A stretch of DNA of 64,000 nucleotides from the NCBI GenBank assembly GCA_002914805.1, contig JXTB01000117.1, forward strand, positions 207,046 through 271,045. The letters are read 5' to 3'. The position numbers were made by a program, and so were the translations under genes. Under the pieces are notes generated by a model that saw nothing but the letters and a program-made list of their open reading frames with translations, made no database searches and was not told the origin of the DNA. Origin of the DNA: Parasponia andersonii (taxonomy: Eukaryota > Streptophyta > Magnoliopsida > Rosales > Cannabaceae). This document shows, piece after piece, positions 23,844-34,720 of this stretch; within the stretch, counting starts at the first letter, position 1; every line of letters starts with the position of its first letter.

Positions 23844-24410
23844 GGGTTATTATAAAAAGAAACCTTGAGTTTTTTAATTTTAGCAGAAAAACGTGGGTTT
23901 TCGATATTAAAGAAAAATTCTGCCTTTCTTTAATTTTAGCCAAAAAAAACCTTAACTTTTTAGATACATCAAATAAAATTTTTGGATTATAAAATTGAAT
24001 CAAATTAGTGTGTGAAATAAATCAAATCACTCGTTCTTTTTCTTAGTGTATATTGTAATTCGTGACTATGTATGGCTATTTATATTGATAAGCACCTCAA
24101 TTTGGTGAATATTATGTCATTCTATATTGAAAATATAGACTTTTTAAGTTAAAATATATTTTTTTAAAAATACTTTTTCAGTATGAATACTTAAAAAAAT
24201 ATTTTTTTAATCACATTATATATTAGTCGATTAAATATCTATTTTGATTCAATTTGATTGGAATTTAAAATCTCAATTTTTTTTTTTATATATTTAGACA
24301 CCAAAGGTTTTTACTACTGCAATTTAAAAAAAAAATCAAGGTCTTATTTGATAAAATGAAAACTTAAGGTTTTTTTTTTTTTTTGCTTTTTTTCTTATTT
24401 TGCAATAACC
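23844..24410. mobile_element. MITE with inverted ends
   Basis: The left end GGGTTATTATAAAAAGAAACC and the complement of the right end GGTTATTGCAAAATAAG match over the terminal region, and both continue into AACCTT(G/A)AGTTTT(T/C)(T/A)-ATTTT. About 567 bp, AT-rich, no coding sequence. No target duplication identified. Confidence 0.45.
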
Positions 24411-25170
24411 AATCATCAATTGNATATGATACTTTTGTTATAAAGTAAAAAATAAATAGAAAGTGTACTTACTGTTAAGCATGAAACTAAGGACAAGTAC
24501 TTTAAATTTCCATATAGTGAGGGATCTGATTCCCATGATCTGGATTTACCAAACTTCATCATAGTACTGTTTTATATCAAGTGCTTTATTCATGAGCTGT
24601 CCACAACCAAATTAACTATATTTGTCGCTGCATAAATTTTTAGGAATATATATGTCACTGAAGAGAAAGATAAATAGGAAGCTCATATAAAAATGCACAA
24701 AGTCACTAATGCTACCTCGCAGTATGATCATCAGCTTCAGTTGGATACTAATAAATAACATTTTTCGTTTTCAATTTGTCATTTTGATGCCAAAAGTAAT
24801 GTATAGGACTCAAAACTCAATGTAAAAAAAAATCGTAATGGAACCTTTGATAGTTGATGTTGAAGATAAGCTAAATATATTACGTACATATCAGCTATAG
24901 AACACTTGTGGTCAAATTAAAGTCAATATTATTAAACAATTTTTCAATTGTACTCTTTGGTAAGGAAAAGAAAGCCTCATGAACAAGATGGCCACGTAAT
25001 CCGAAGGGAGTGTCGTAAAATGTACAATCCACTAAAAAGAAAAGCACTACATTCGATTGTCAATAATTGATTGCCGTCCTTTTTTTTAAAAAATAAAACA
25101 AAATAACTGCCTTCGAAGAATTTGGGGACTCCGATAACACTAATATTATATACTAGTAACATAAAAATAA
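24411..25170. other. Upstream region of gene C
   Basis: No second gene. Single N at 24423. The proximal part after 25170 is duplicated upstream of pseudogene D. Confidence 0.45.
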
Positions 25171-25331
25171 AAAAATTATGTCTTTTGAGAAAAGCCGTGA
25201 GAAGTTTGGAATTAATTCTTGTATTAGTTGGCCAGAGCAATATAAGTGTGCCGAAGGTATGGCTTGTTCTCTATATAGCAAAACATTTGGATTTTCTTTC
25301 TACACATATACAGATATATCAAACACACACA

Positions 25332-25365
<34 letters not shown>
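25171..25365 (+). promoter_or_regulatory. Gene C promoter and leader
   Basis: A segment starting TATGTCTTTTGAGAAAAGCC (25177) is repeated upstream of D at 26543. TATA box TATATAG at 25272-25278, about 90 bp before the ATG. A (TA)n run (about 25338-25364) fills the end of the leader and abuts the start codon, which may affect scanning or make this locus prone to length change. Confidence 0.6.
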
Positions 25366-25367
<2 letters not shown>

Positions 25368-25797
25368 GGGTTGTTGTTTTGGCAAATCTCCTCCTCCTTC
25401 TCCTCCTCATGATCGTAAGTTTGTTGTTCGTCCAACTGCTCCTGCTCCTACTAATGATCATGACCAAGAAAAAGGTCCAAAAAAATCCTATATTAATAAT
25501 ACTAAACCTAGTGCAGGACAGCCGGGCCATGTTGTTGATGGTGATCGCGATCAGAAGAAACAAGTCGTTCATGATGATGATGATGATGATGATGGTGATG
25601 GAGGTGATAAGAAAAATATAGTTGACCATGATCATGATGATGATCAGAAAAAGCTTGATGATCATGATCAACAGAAGCTATCTCGGGGTGCTAGTGTTAT
25701 AAGTAGCGGAGAAGCAGCCAAGGTTTACAAAGGGTCGGTATTGATTATCGAATATGGGGTTGCTCCTGATCATCAGAAACGCCACAATCATTATTAA
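25366..25797 (+). CDS. Gene C: Asp/His-rich putatively dual-lipidated protein of the cluster family
   Basis: Single-exon gene for 143 residues, function unknown. It starts MGCCFGKS: Gly2 fits N-myristoylation and Cys3/Cys4 fit palmitoylation, so stable membrane anchoring is plausible. Residues 9-30 are Pro-rich. Residues 54-104 are extremely rich in Asp, His, Lys and Gln and include a run of eight Asp (70-77) encoded by a GAT microsatellite, with repeated DHD/HDQ words that could bind divalent metal. Residues 112-131, ISSGEAAKVYKGSVLIIEYG, are the family block, here with Ser-Gly in place of Cys-Asn. The tail is His-rich (DHQKRHNHY). Its closest relative is pseudogene D 1.4 kb downstream. The ATG follows a (TA)n tract and a TATA box at normal distance. 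Confidence 0.72.
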
Positions 25798-26304
25798 TTA
25801 ATCAGAAAGAAATTAAAAAAAAAAAGAAGCAGCTTCTTCTCTTTGCATGCTCTGTCTCTCTATATGCGCATGAGTGTATACTCTGTATCCATATATGCGT
25901 GTATAGAAAAAGAGATTAAATAACGTCATGTACTTGTTTCCTATATTATCATTCGATATATGTTATAAATGTTAATTAATTAATTGATTAGCTGATAATA
26001 TATCAGCCTGTCCTCTAGCTAATAATAATGATCTCATGATTATTTGTGGAATTCAGGCTGATTGATTAATTAGAGCTTGGTTTCATATGGTATAGGCCGA
26101 TTAAAAGATGCCCACTGATTAACTCGATTGGTAAGGCTATCTTCCTAGCGTATCGTCCACGAACATGGGGCTTTGTGGAATAATTATTTGGTAGGAAATT
26201 TTAGTTATGCCTTTAAAAGTTAAATTGCTTAAAGCTTTCTTTTTGCCCCCCTCCAATTGTCGCATGGATTATAGAGCTAACATTTTACTTAAAACTTCTA
26301 ATAT
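25798..26304. other. 3' flank of gene C
   Basis: AT-rich with no second gene. The frame at 26207-26524 has no recognisable features. Confidence 0.45.
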
Positions 26305-26434
26305 AGGTTTGGTAATTGGTAACACAGTTATTTATTTTTTGTTCGTTTTTAAAAGTAAAAACATTCTTCAATCATTTTACTTAATTAAAAAACAAAATAC
26401 AAATATATGTATATATATTATCAAACAAACCCTT
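26305..26434. mobile_element. Short MITE-like element
   Basis: GGTTTGGTAATTGG at 26306 and the complement of AATATATTATCAAACAAACCC ending near 26432 share an inverted GGTTTG(G/T)T-AT core. About 130 bp. Weakly supported. Confidence 0.3.
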
Positions 26435-26542
26435 ACAGTAAATGTAATTGGATCTTTCAAAAATACATCACATAGAATAATGCTAAGGTATATATCACTT
26501 GATATTCTATTTACATATATATAAATCGAAAAAAATAAAAAG

Positions 26543-26722
26543 CATGTCTTTTGAGAAAAGCCGTATCGTGAGAAGTTTGATATTCAATTCAATTCATGTA
26601 TTGATGGAATTAATACGATATATAAGTTTGTGGAAGCTATAGCTCAGCTTGTTCTATGACTTCTATATCCAACAAAATATTTGTTCGTTTCTTTCTTTCT
26701 AGTTACTTGGATATAACCATAT
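26543..26722 (+). promoter_or_regulatory. Relic promoter of pseudogene D
   Basis: CATGTCTTTTGAGAAAAGCC (26544) and GTGAGAAGTTTG are duplicated from the gene C upstream region. A TATA-like TATATCC lies at 26664-26670. An insertion of a few bases separates the shared words, as expected of a decaying copy. Confidence 0.5.
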
Positions 26723-27048
26723 ATGGGCAATCGTTGCTCTAATTGTTTCAGCCGTTATTCTACACGTCCTTTTCTTATTGCTAGTTCTGCAGCAGCTGAT
26801 GATGTTGTTAATCCTTCCATTCGTTCGGAGAATCTTCATCATAATCACCATCCTGATCATCCTGCTCCGTCATCCTGATCATGATCATCAAGATCATCAA
26901 ACTAATCTAGGTGATCGTCATGATGATCGTGATCAGAAGGCCGAATTACCTTGGGCGTCTAATAATGATGATAATGTTATAGCAGTAAGGTAGCATAGAT
27001 TGAAAAAGGGTTGCTCTTGATCACCAAAACTGCCACCATCATTATTAA
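26723..27048 (+). pseudogene. Gene D: frameshifted tandem copy of gene C
   Basis: The ATG at 26723 opens MGNRCSNCFSRYSTRPF, a myristoylation/palmitoylation-type start (Gly2, Cys5, Cys8). This frame runs 52 codons through a His/Asp-rich part and stops at TGA (about 26879). The next frame continues the same character (HPDHDHQDHQTNLGDRHDD) to a TAG at 26991-26993. In the third frame VALDHQNCHHHY ends with TAA at 27046-27048, matching gene C's C-terminus VAPDHQKRHNHY. Two frameshifts are therefore needed to recover the homology, and most of the conserved block (GEAAKVY onward) is deleted. Promoter and 3' end are homologous to gene C. It may still express a truncated 52-residue lipidated peptide, which I cannot judge. 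Confidence 0.72.
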
Positions 27049-27333
27049 ATAAGCTTAATATTCAACTAATCATGTCATGATCCAAACCTCGGGATAGTGA
27101 CAGAAGGAGAATTTTGCTAGAATTAGAAATTCCTTAATTAATAAAGAAAATATTTTAAGAGTTTTGAATTTTTTTTAAATGGCACGATAAATAAAATATA
27201 TAGAATTCTAACTAGTGAGTCTACCCCACAGTACATAGTCACCAATAAATATAGACTGAATAATTTAGATGAACTAAATTCAATTAATTAATCAAGCATC
27301 ACCATTCACACATCAATATCAAACTAGTGTGAC

Positions 27334-27381
<48 letters not shown>

Positions 27382-27424
27382 CAGACATAATCAAATAGCA
27401 TAATCTATTTATTTAACAAATCTT

Positions 27425-27805
27425 CAACACAAGTTTAAAATTCGCACCTTTAGCATTACTAAGTCATGAACTACGAGTAAAAGATAACTCTTTAATCTGT
27501 TATCTTCAACACAAATCTAAAATTCGCACCTCTAGCATTACTAATTTATGAACTACGAGTAAAATATAACAACACAAATCTAAAATTTGCACCTCTATCA
27601 TTACTAAGTCATGAACTACGAGTAAAAGAAAACTCTTTAATCTGTTCTTTTCAATATAAATCTAAAATTTGTACCTCTAGTATTACTAAGTCATGAACTA
27701 CAAGTAAAAGATAACTCTTTAATCTATTAATACAAGTCTAAAATTCGCACCTCTAGCATTACTAAGTCATGAACTACAAGTAAAAAATAACTCTTTAATC
27801 TATTT
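27425..27805. repeat. Tandem array inside an LTR (five units, 53-92 bp spacing)
   Basis: The unit contains CTAAAATTCGCACCTCTAGC, then ATTACTAAGTCATGAACTAC, then GAGTAAAAGATAACTCTTT. The CGCACC/TGCACC landmark recurs at 27443, 27535, 27588, 27670 and 27746. The third unit is shortened by a deletion. The other LTRs of this family do not show the array. Confidence 0.85.
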
Positions 27806-29039
27806 GTTGATCGTTAATGTCACGCTGGACACCACTTGTGGGGAAAATAGGGGGGTGAGCATAAAATACCCAATAGATTACCCAATTTCTCTTTTTGGGA
27901 AAATTCTTTTATAATTCTCAAAACACCAACATGGTTAGTAATACTAGAAAGTATTTTTATAAATATTAAGCATTCAAAATATATATAGAAAACCATGCTA
28001 AAACGAAAATCAGATATCCAAGTTAAAACACATAAAAAATCATAATAAAATAAGCATAACTGCACATCACATAAATCAACAATTTACATGAGCTCTTATC
28101 ATCTTATCACGACTAAAGCAACTTATACTATATGTATTGAGTGCTCTTTGCTTGACATCTATATTTGAAAACTAGAAGGACACCCCGTGTGTCAAATCCT
28201 ACCGAGATGGAGAGGCACCGAATGCCTACACCTACCGAGTGGAGATAGTCTGAAAGTAAACCCTGCGCGGGTTTATAGGCTCTCACCGAAGGCGGGTATA
28301 CTTATCTGCCTACTACAACACCGAGATGTCTAAGATAACTCTCATGCATGATCATATAAAATGTGCAATATATAGAGTCTCAAACAAACCATGCAGTGGT
28401 TTAACATTCTAAACATGTTCTGATTTTTAAATAAAAATTCATTTTGTACTTAAAAATCCAAAAATATTATTCCTAAGATTTAAACAAATCCCAATATTAA
28501 AACTAGTACAAAATCACACACAGAATATCCAACCAGCCCATAATATTTCACAAGTTAACAGTTCATAAAAATAATTATTCAAATAATTTAATTTAATAAA
28601 ATCACGAAATTTCATTTTTCAAAATAAATTCTAATTTTAATGAAAAATAATAGAAAATAATGAAATTGAATCTCTTACCTTGAAATAGTAATTATATTGA
28701 GTTGACAATGCTAGTAAAGTCCTCTGTCGATCAGCTGGTCTTTTCTATATTCCAACATATTTACTTGAAAAAGTGAATTTCCAAACAGAGCCTCAGATTG
28801 AAAAACAGAGGTTACTATTGAATTTAGACATCCAAAAATATTAGATTAGACATAAAGTTTGTCGAAAACGGGTACGAGTGTGGAACCGGCCTATGGCATG
28901 CAAACGATGCAATTCATGAGTTATTTTCCCGAGTTTTGTGCCATTCCAGAAATTAGTGATATTTTATATCAAAATTCATGTCTCGACGTCACTGAGTCCA
29001 AATTCGAAATCAGAACTCAGTTTCGAGATTCCGAGCATT

Positions 29040-31277
29040 AAATGTGTAATAAACCAGTTTTTTTAAGGGCAATTTGGTCATTTGACCATTTTTTTTTTAA
29101 AAAAATCAGATTATATATATACTATACCCCTCTCTCTCTCTCCTCTGTCTCGTCTACCCCCCCAATAGAATCTTTCTCTTTCTCCTCCCTCTCGTTCTCT
29201 TAGCCGAAGAGGACCAAGGAAGCTGCTGCCACCTCGCCCATCATCTGGCCAGGCCTGTCGCCGGCGAGCTCCTCCCGTGTCACCAGGAAGCCGCGCCATC
29301 CACCCCCGTCACCGCTGAGAGCCACGTTGCCGGAAAAACACCATTAATGGCCGTTTTAGAGTTTTCGTCACCGGCGATGATTCCGGCCGTTTCAAGCCAC
29401 GTTCTTAGGCTCGTTGGGTTTGTATCATCGCAAGGATTGTCAAGGTATATATTTCACGATCCCGTTTTACCCGGATTGAAAGTTGCCATTTTTGGGTGTT
29501 TTTGAGTTTCGAATTTTAGTTTTTAATCCGACTGTTAGATTTCATTTTTGTTGTCATTTTTGGAATGTACTCGGAAAATGGAGAAGTTTGATAGATATAT
29601 TGTGTCCTTTAGTGATCGGCACAAAAATCGAGATCGGACTGTCGAGATTTTACCTCGTTTTGCATGCCACCGGTCTGGTGTGGGCCCGGACTCGAATTGG
29701 ACAAGTCATATATCTAACATAGCTATTTTGGGTGCTAGGAATTCAGTGAAGAGATCCGTTTGTAGAATTGAAGCTCCGGTGAGAAATTGATTTTTCACAA
29801 GAGGACGATCGAGGGCGTCAGATTAATTCCCGACTCTCCAAGTGATCGTCCAACGGTAGCTTGAGCATCCAATAGTATGGTATCGCTATTCTAGTAAGGT
29901 AGGGATTCGGTTACCTCTCTTTTACATTGTTTTGAATAAAACTTATTTTCTGCAACATATGAGAATAAATGTGATTTTAGAACTTTTAAGTATCTGTGAT
30001 AGTATGATTTATATATATTGGATTGCTCTGGGACATTTTTAAGTGCAGTTTATTTTTGGATATGTTAAAATAGGGTCGTTATACTGCCTATTTTTCTACA
30101 AATTTAATTAATTATTTTATTAAAAACCAGAGCATCATTTGAAGTTAAATTACTGCATGGCTACTTTTATGATCACACATAAGTCTCAGGCTAGCATCAT
30201 GGGGTTTTTACAGTGTGGCGCTGCGGCCCCACCGACGGTGAGAGTCCATGAATCCGCGCGGGGTTTTTCTTCTGATTACCTCTCTATTTGGTAGGCGTAG
30301 GCAATGCGGTTGCCCCTCCAGGTTTAGTAGGCAACACATGAGTGTCCCCTCCGGTTATGGACTAGGTGTCAGGCAGGCTGTATGACACACGTAGTGCCAA
30401 CACCCTGATTTCCATCGATGAGAGATGGTGAACTCATGGGTATGGATAGATTTGTGTCATGTATTTGTGGACTGATTAGTTTTTAGATATTATGTTTTTC
30501 GCACCTCTATATATATGTATGTGCATATGGACTCTCAATTTTGGATATTTTTATGAATATATGCACATATGGTTTTGAAAAATTATTTTGAATTAAACTA
30601 ATCATGCAGGGGTCTTCCATCACTAAAAAGGTTTTAATTGAGGTAATAACTTTTCTACTGAGCTTTCAAGCTCACCCCTTCTCTTTTCCCCCCTTTTAGG
30701 CGATCACTCATTCGAGTCAGTTGTCTCGATAGCTAAGCAGGTCGTTTGGCTTAGGCTCATGGTCTTATTCCTCCTTGGGTTGGTACTTTTCTTTCTTTCA
30801 CTCTTTCTCCATGTCTAACTGATTAGCCAAGTTCTTTGAGTCTATCAAGTGAATGTATGAGGATGTATTTACTACTATTTGAGGATTTGGTATATATATA
30901 TCGGACTCTATAGTTCCCAAGGAGTATATTTCTTAAAGTTTTAAGTACTTAGAATTTTGATTAATTCTGTTTACCAATTTTTGGACTTTTCGACTCTAGA
31001 TTTACAAACTTCGTTTTAATTAACGCTAAAGTTTTTATCAAACCAAGTTTTTGTACAAATTAACTATGTTTCATCAAATTTTAATTGGTACCTCTCTCTT
31101 AATAAATTTAATTAAAGATGCGTTCCTTTTTTATAGAATTTCTAATGAGTCAAGGACTAAAATGAATTATTCAAGTACTGAGTTTTCTCCGAATTTTGTA
31201 AAATTCTTTACATATTTTAACTTACACTCAAAATTACTAAAAACTCACGGCTTGGGATTTCAGGTCATGACAAAATG
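29040..31277 (+). mobile_element. Nested solo LTR, plus orientation, with AAATG target duplication
   Basis: LTR 29045-31272 (2228 bp) with perfect 5-bp duplication AAATG at 29040-29044 and 31273-31277. It starts TGTAATAAACC and ends CAGGTCATGACA, so it has the TG...CA termini of its family and is opposite in orientation to the LTR it interrupts. It contains a GA/CT-rich stretch (29130-29200), a GC-rich section with CCGGCGA words (29220-29400), and the GTGCCCCTCC/GGACTAGGTGTCAGGCAGG section (30300-30380). Low divergence from the ends of the 2.2-kb LTR class is visible. Frames inside are not genes. Confidence 0.88.
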
Positions 31278-32175
31278 GGCTCAAAAATCCAGAAATTATA
31301 AAAATAACACATTTTGAAAATAATTAGAAAACTATCACTTTTCATATTGATAATTAATGACCTTCCAGTTACCGTTTCAACACTTTAACATTATGAGATT
31401 TCATGTTTCAATCTCCTCCTTCATGTGGTATAATTTCTCGGTCAAAATTACTCAATTCCAAAATAATTAGAAAAATATCACAAAAATTTACTATTATAAA
31501 AGTACTACAGTAAAAAACTTCTCACCGGAGCTAAGTTAGAGACCGAGAGTGGTCGTAATTGAAAGCTGACGTCAAGATAAGTTCAACGGTGGTGACGGCG
31601 AGTTAATTGGACGTCGGAGGAAGAAACGGTGGGTGAAAAATTGTTCTGGTGGCAGTGACTTTGGTCGGTCTTATCTCCAATGAGGAGCAACGGTTCACAG
31701 TGGCAATACCAGCACTGGTTCGCCGGTGGCTTCTAGTCAGGGCAGGCGGCCGCATTGGGCATAGCGTGGCTGGTGGCATGGCGGTAAACAGTAACAGAGA
31801 GTGGGTTCAAGGACCTTGTGAAGAAGAAAAGCGGTGAGGAATTTTATGCAATTTTCAAAAACTGTTAGTAGTGGGACACGTGTCATAACCTGACTGGACC
31901 AAAAAAAAATTTCTGAAATTCCACTTTGGCCACAAATTTTAAAAAGAGTCTTTTACTTTAGTTCCTCTTTAATTACATTTTTGTCCTCGGTTGGTAATTT
32001 CTTTTCACTTTTGCCCAAAATGCACTTAGAATTTATTTTGTCTAAGTTCAACACTAATTTAATTTGAAATATTTTCAGATTTTTATTTAATTAATCCAAA
32101 AATATAAAATTACTAAAAAGTTCTTGAATTAAAATTACTTAATTACTCTTACAAAATTTAGGATTTTACAAATTA

Positions 32176-33500
32176 TCCAAGAAAAATTTGCTAAAATAGT
32201 CATTATTCCTATTTAGCAATTTTGGTAAGACTTCTAGCATTTTAAGTTATAAATAACTAATGAAATGGTTATGAACTTTGTACCCAACGTGTTGATGAGT
32301 GGCTCATCATAATCTTTGAGGCATGAAGGTTTGACTCGACATTATTATCTGCAGTAGTGTCAAGTTATACTCAACACATAGCATGCTAATATTTAAAAGA
32401 AGTTCATAAGCTTAAAGAGACAAATTTCGAAACAATAGCATTAAAAAAGCCTATTACTAGCTATTTAAAATAGCCTCTTTTGCCAATAAAAAAAAAACAA
32501 ACTAAACAAATAAATCTTTTGTAATGAAATTTCAAAATTCGTCATTTTGCTAAAAGACCAGACTTTATTTCTGGGGTAATTAGTTGATTACAACTTTTTT
32601 AGGAGTATAAACCAATATAATAAATGTTTTTTGTGCTCCAGTAATTAATTACCAGTTTGGGTATATAAAATTAGGTAAGAATTACCAGTTTTGGTATATA
32701 AAATTAGGTAAGTGATCTTATGAATAAATTTTAAATGTTCGTAAATTCAAGGCTATAATCACTAGCGGAGCAGCATAAAGTGATAGATTTGAATAAATCA
32801 TTTAAGGACAAATACAGTTACCAAAAATAATTACCACTCTAACACAAAAAATGGTGTTGAGTCTTTTTTTTTTTATTTTTTTATTTTGAAAGCTTTTTAT
32901 TTCTTTGGTTGAATTAGCAGAGAACAACACTCTTTTGCCATTAAATAATAATAATAAGAATAATAACAATAACATTTTTACGCAATTTTATTCCTAGTTA
33001 TAGTAAAAGAAGTTTCATTCACATATCATTGTTGTTACTTATGGCCTATTAGGTCATCATGCTGACGTTCTAAGCTTATCGAGCAAGTAAGACTTGGGAT
33101 AAAGAGTATAAAGTGTATTCCCTACTCTTTCATTTTTTTTTTCGTTTCCTTTTTTTTTTTTTTGACAAACCACATAATTGCGCGTTCAACATTATTCCCA
33201 TATCGAAGAAGAAGAATACCACAAAATAGTTAATCTGATCAAGTATCTTCACCATATCATATTCGTTTGAGCCTTTTACATAAAGAAATTAAACAACTTT
33301 TTAATCTTCCCTTTATTCTTTTTACATCATGTGTTTTTTCGAATTTGGATATAGCTAGTGATAATTATTTTACTTAATAGGAAAGAGAACTTAACCGCAA
33401 GTCAACTAAAGAGTAAAACGTGAAAATTAAAGAGACCAGAAGTAAATAAATTTTGTCTAAATTAAGAACCACCATATGATTACGTGGAAAGTGCATTTGG
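32176..33500 (+). repeat. Upstream flank of gene E, duplicated in the F and G blocks
   Basis: No gene. TTAGTTGATTACAAC...AGGAGTATAAA (32579-32615) corresponds to TTAGGTGATTACAAC...AGGTGTATAAA (48988-49020) in the F block. TTTTGCCATTAAATAATAAT...AAGAATAATA (32933-32970) corresponds to 52245-52290. GACAAACCACATAATTG...CAACATTATT (33163-33200) corresponds to 61478-61515 in the G block. This places E, F and G in one duplicated lineage that includes over 1 kb of upstream DNA. Confidence 0.65.
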
Positions 33501-33510
33501 ATTTGTTTTA

Positions 33511-33642
33511 TGGAAGCTACTCTGGTTTCTATACAAGGGAGTATTTGGCCTTTTAAGCCTTCGGATCACAAAACAAAGAGTTAAAAAAGGTTCTTATAAC
33601 TAGCTTTTTGCTTAATATATAATTCTATAGTTTCTTGGTTTC
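33511..33642 (+). promoter_or_regulatory. Gene E promoter and leader
   Basis: The segment GGAAGCTACTCTGGTTTCTA with TATA variant TATACAA (33530-33536) and AGGGAGTATTTGGCC is shared with F and G. The leader contains GTTCTTATAACTAGCTTTTT (33590-33609), also shared. The TATA-to-ATG distance is 113 bp. Confidence 0.68.
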
Positions 33643-34161
33643 ATGGAACATTTTGTTATCAGAGACAGAGAGGAACGATACCATGCTATCCGAAAGGAGC
33701 AAAGACACCAGTACTACTACATGGCGTCAAGGGAGGAGTACCTGCGGCCTTTCGAGATGGTCATGTTCGAACAAATCGGTAAACGATCAGATCATCATCA
33801 ACAAGAGTTTGCTGATCAAGACCATTTTTTTCAGAAGCCATATTACTATCCGCAAAGTCATGTTGTTCATCATGAGAGAGGGCCTTCTCTGCACCCTAGT
33901 ACTGCTGTTGTTCATCAGCAACCTTATGTTGCGTACAAAGAGCCTAACTATGTGGAAACTAGAATTGTTCCTAAAGGGCTAAGTATTACTCAATATCATC
34001 AAGGAGATCAAACTTATCCACATGCTAACGAGTTGAGTACTAGTCAAACTCCTCAAGTCATTAAAAAGCAGGGTGCTGTAATTGACTGTAATGAGGCGGC
34101 AAAGCTCTATAATGGGGTAGTATTTACAGAATATGGTAGGAATAACAAATTCCCTTTTTGA
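33643..34161 (+). CDS. Gene E: Tyr/His/Gln-rich protein with the family C-terminal block
   Basis: Single-exon gene for 172 residues, function unknown, with no MGN start. Residues 8-20, DREERYHAIRKEQ, match the N-termini of F and G. Residues 24-60 (YYYMASREEY, MVMFEQIGKRSDHHQQEF) are shared with F. Residues 66-75 (PYYYPQSHVV) and 115-126 (ITQYHQGDQTYP) are shared with G. Residues 145-165 end in the family block VIDCNEAAKLYNGVVFTEYG, followed by RNNKFPF. No signal peptide, membrane segment or known domain; the acidic/aromatic middle is probably disordered. The ATG at 33643 sits in the TTTC-ATGG context conserved in G. E has both the Cys-Asn pair and the KFP tail intact, so it is the best reference for this sub-lineage. 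Confidence 0.77.
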   Translation: MEHFVIRDREERYHAIRKEQRHQYYYMASREEYLRPFEMVMFEQIGKRSDHHQQEFADQDHFFQKPYYYPQSHVVHHERGPSLHPSTAVVHQQPYVAYKEPNYVETRIVPKGLSITQYHQGDQTYPHANELSTSQTPQVIKKQGAVIDCNEAAKLYNGVVFTEYGRNNKFPF

Positions 34162-34587
34162 GCTTAATTAGTATTTTGATACTAATTTAGCTCTCTTACG
34201 TTTACAAAATTGGTACTTGTGTGAGGACTAAGGACTTTCTTTATGCTCCTTTTTTTTTTTTTTTCTTTTTTTAATATAACATAGGAGTACTGTACCCCCG
34301 TACTTGGAAAAAAAAAAAAAGAAAAAAGAAACTGTAGCCCCTAGACTTCTACTAAGGAAAGAAGTCGTGTTTATGGAGTGAAGTGTGTCTCTTAAAAATT
34401 GTACTAAGATGTTATATGCATTAAGGTATGGGGGTTTTTTTTTTTAATTTTTAATTTTACTTTTTGTTTGTATATCTCTCGTTCTCTGTCTCTCTCTAGA
34501 TATGTTAATAAAAGAGTGTGACTGCTCAAACTAAATACTAATACGATTACACGTGCTTGAAAACCATTTCTTGAATAAGCTAAAGGC

Positions 34588-34720
34588 GACAATTCGTTTT
34601 TCTTCCTCAAATTGTAAAACGACAAGTATGTAGATTTTCCTATTTGACAACAAAAAACGACATGTATTTATTTTTAGTGTCGTTACTTTCCAAAAAAGAA
34701 GACATGTTGCCCTTTTCCGT
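34588..34720 (+). repeat. CGACA-rich element, copy 1 (after gene E)
   Basis: TTTTTCTTCCTCAAATTG, AAAACGACAAGTATGTAG and AAAAACGACATGT...TGTCGTTA words; see the findings. The same order of words occurs in copies at 35900, 57001 and 62776. Confidence 0.65.

Larger units (their letters stand above)
27068..32175 (-). mobile_element. Solo LTR, minus orientation, split by a nested solo LTR
   Basis: The outer LTR runs 27073-29044 and resumes at 31278-32170, about 2865 bp of its own sequence. It begins TGTCATGATCC and ends AGGATTTTACA in plus-strand reading. Flanks AATCA (27068-27072) and AATTA (32171-32175) match at 4 of 5 positions. It contains a (TA)n tract (27338-27379), a local tandem array (27425-27805) and the GC-rich distal segment (31520-31800). 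The later insertion at 29045-31272 interrupts it after CCGAGCATT. Frames inside are not genes. Confidence 0.82.

Noticed and set aside
25300..25671. 123-residue minus-strand frame opposite gene C
   Set aside because: Ile/Met/Arg-rich complement of the Asp/His codons and the (TA)n run; shadow of gene C.
27425..27805. CRISPR-like regular repeats
   Set aside because: Units are degenerate, of unequal length and without unique spacers, in a plant LTR; an ordinary minisatellite.
29111..29790. Frames with Arg/Gly- or Phe/Leu-rich content
   Set aside because: All fall within the nested solo LTR 29045-31272.
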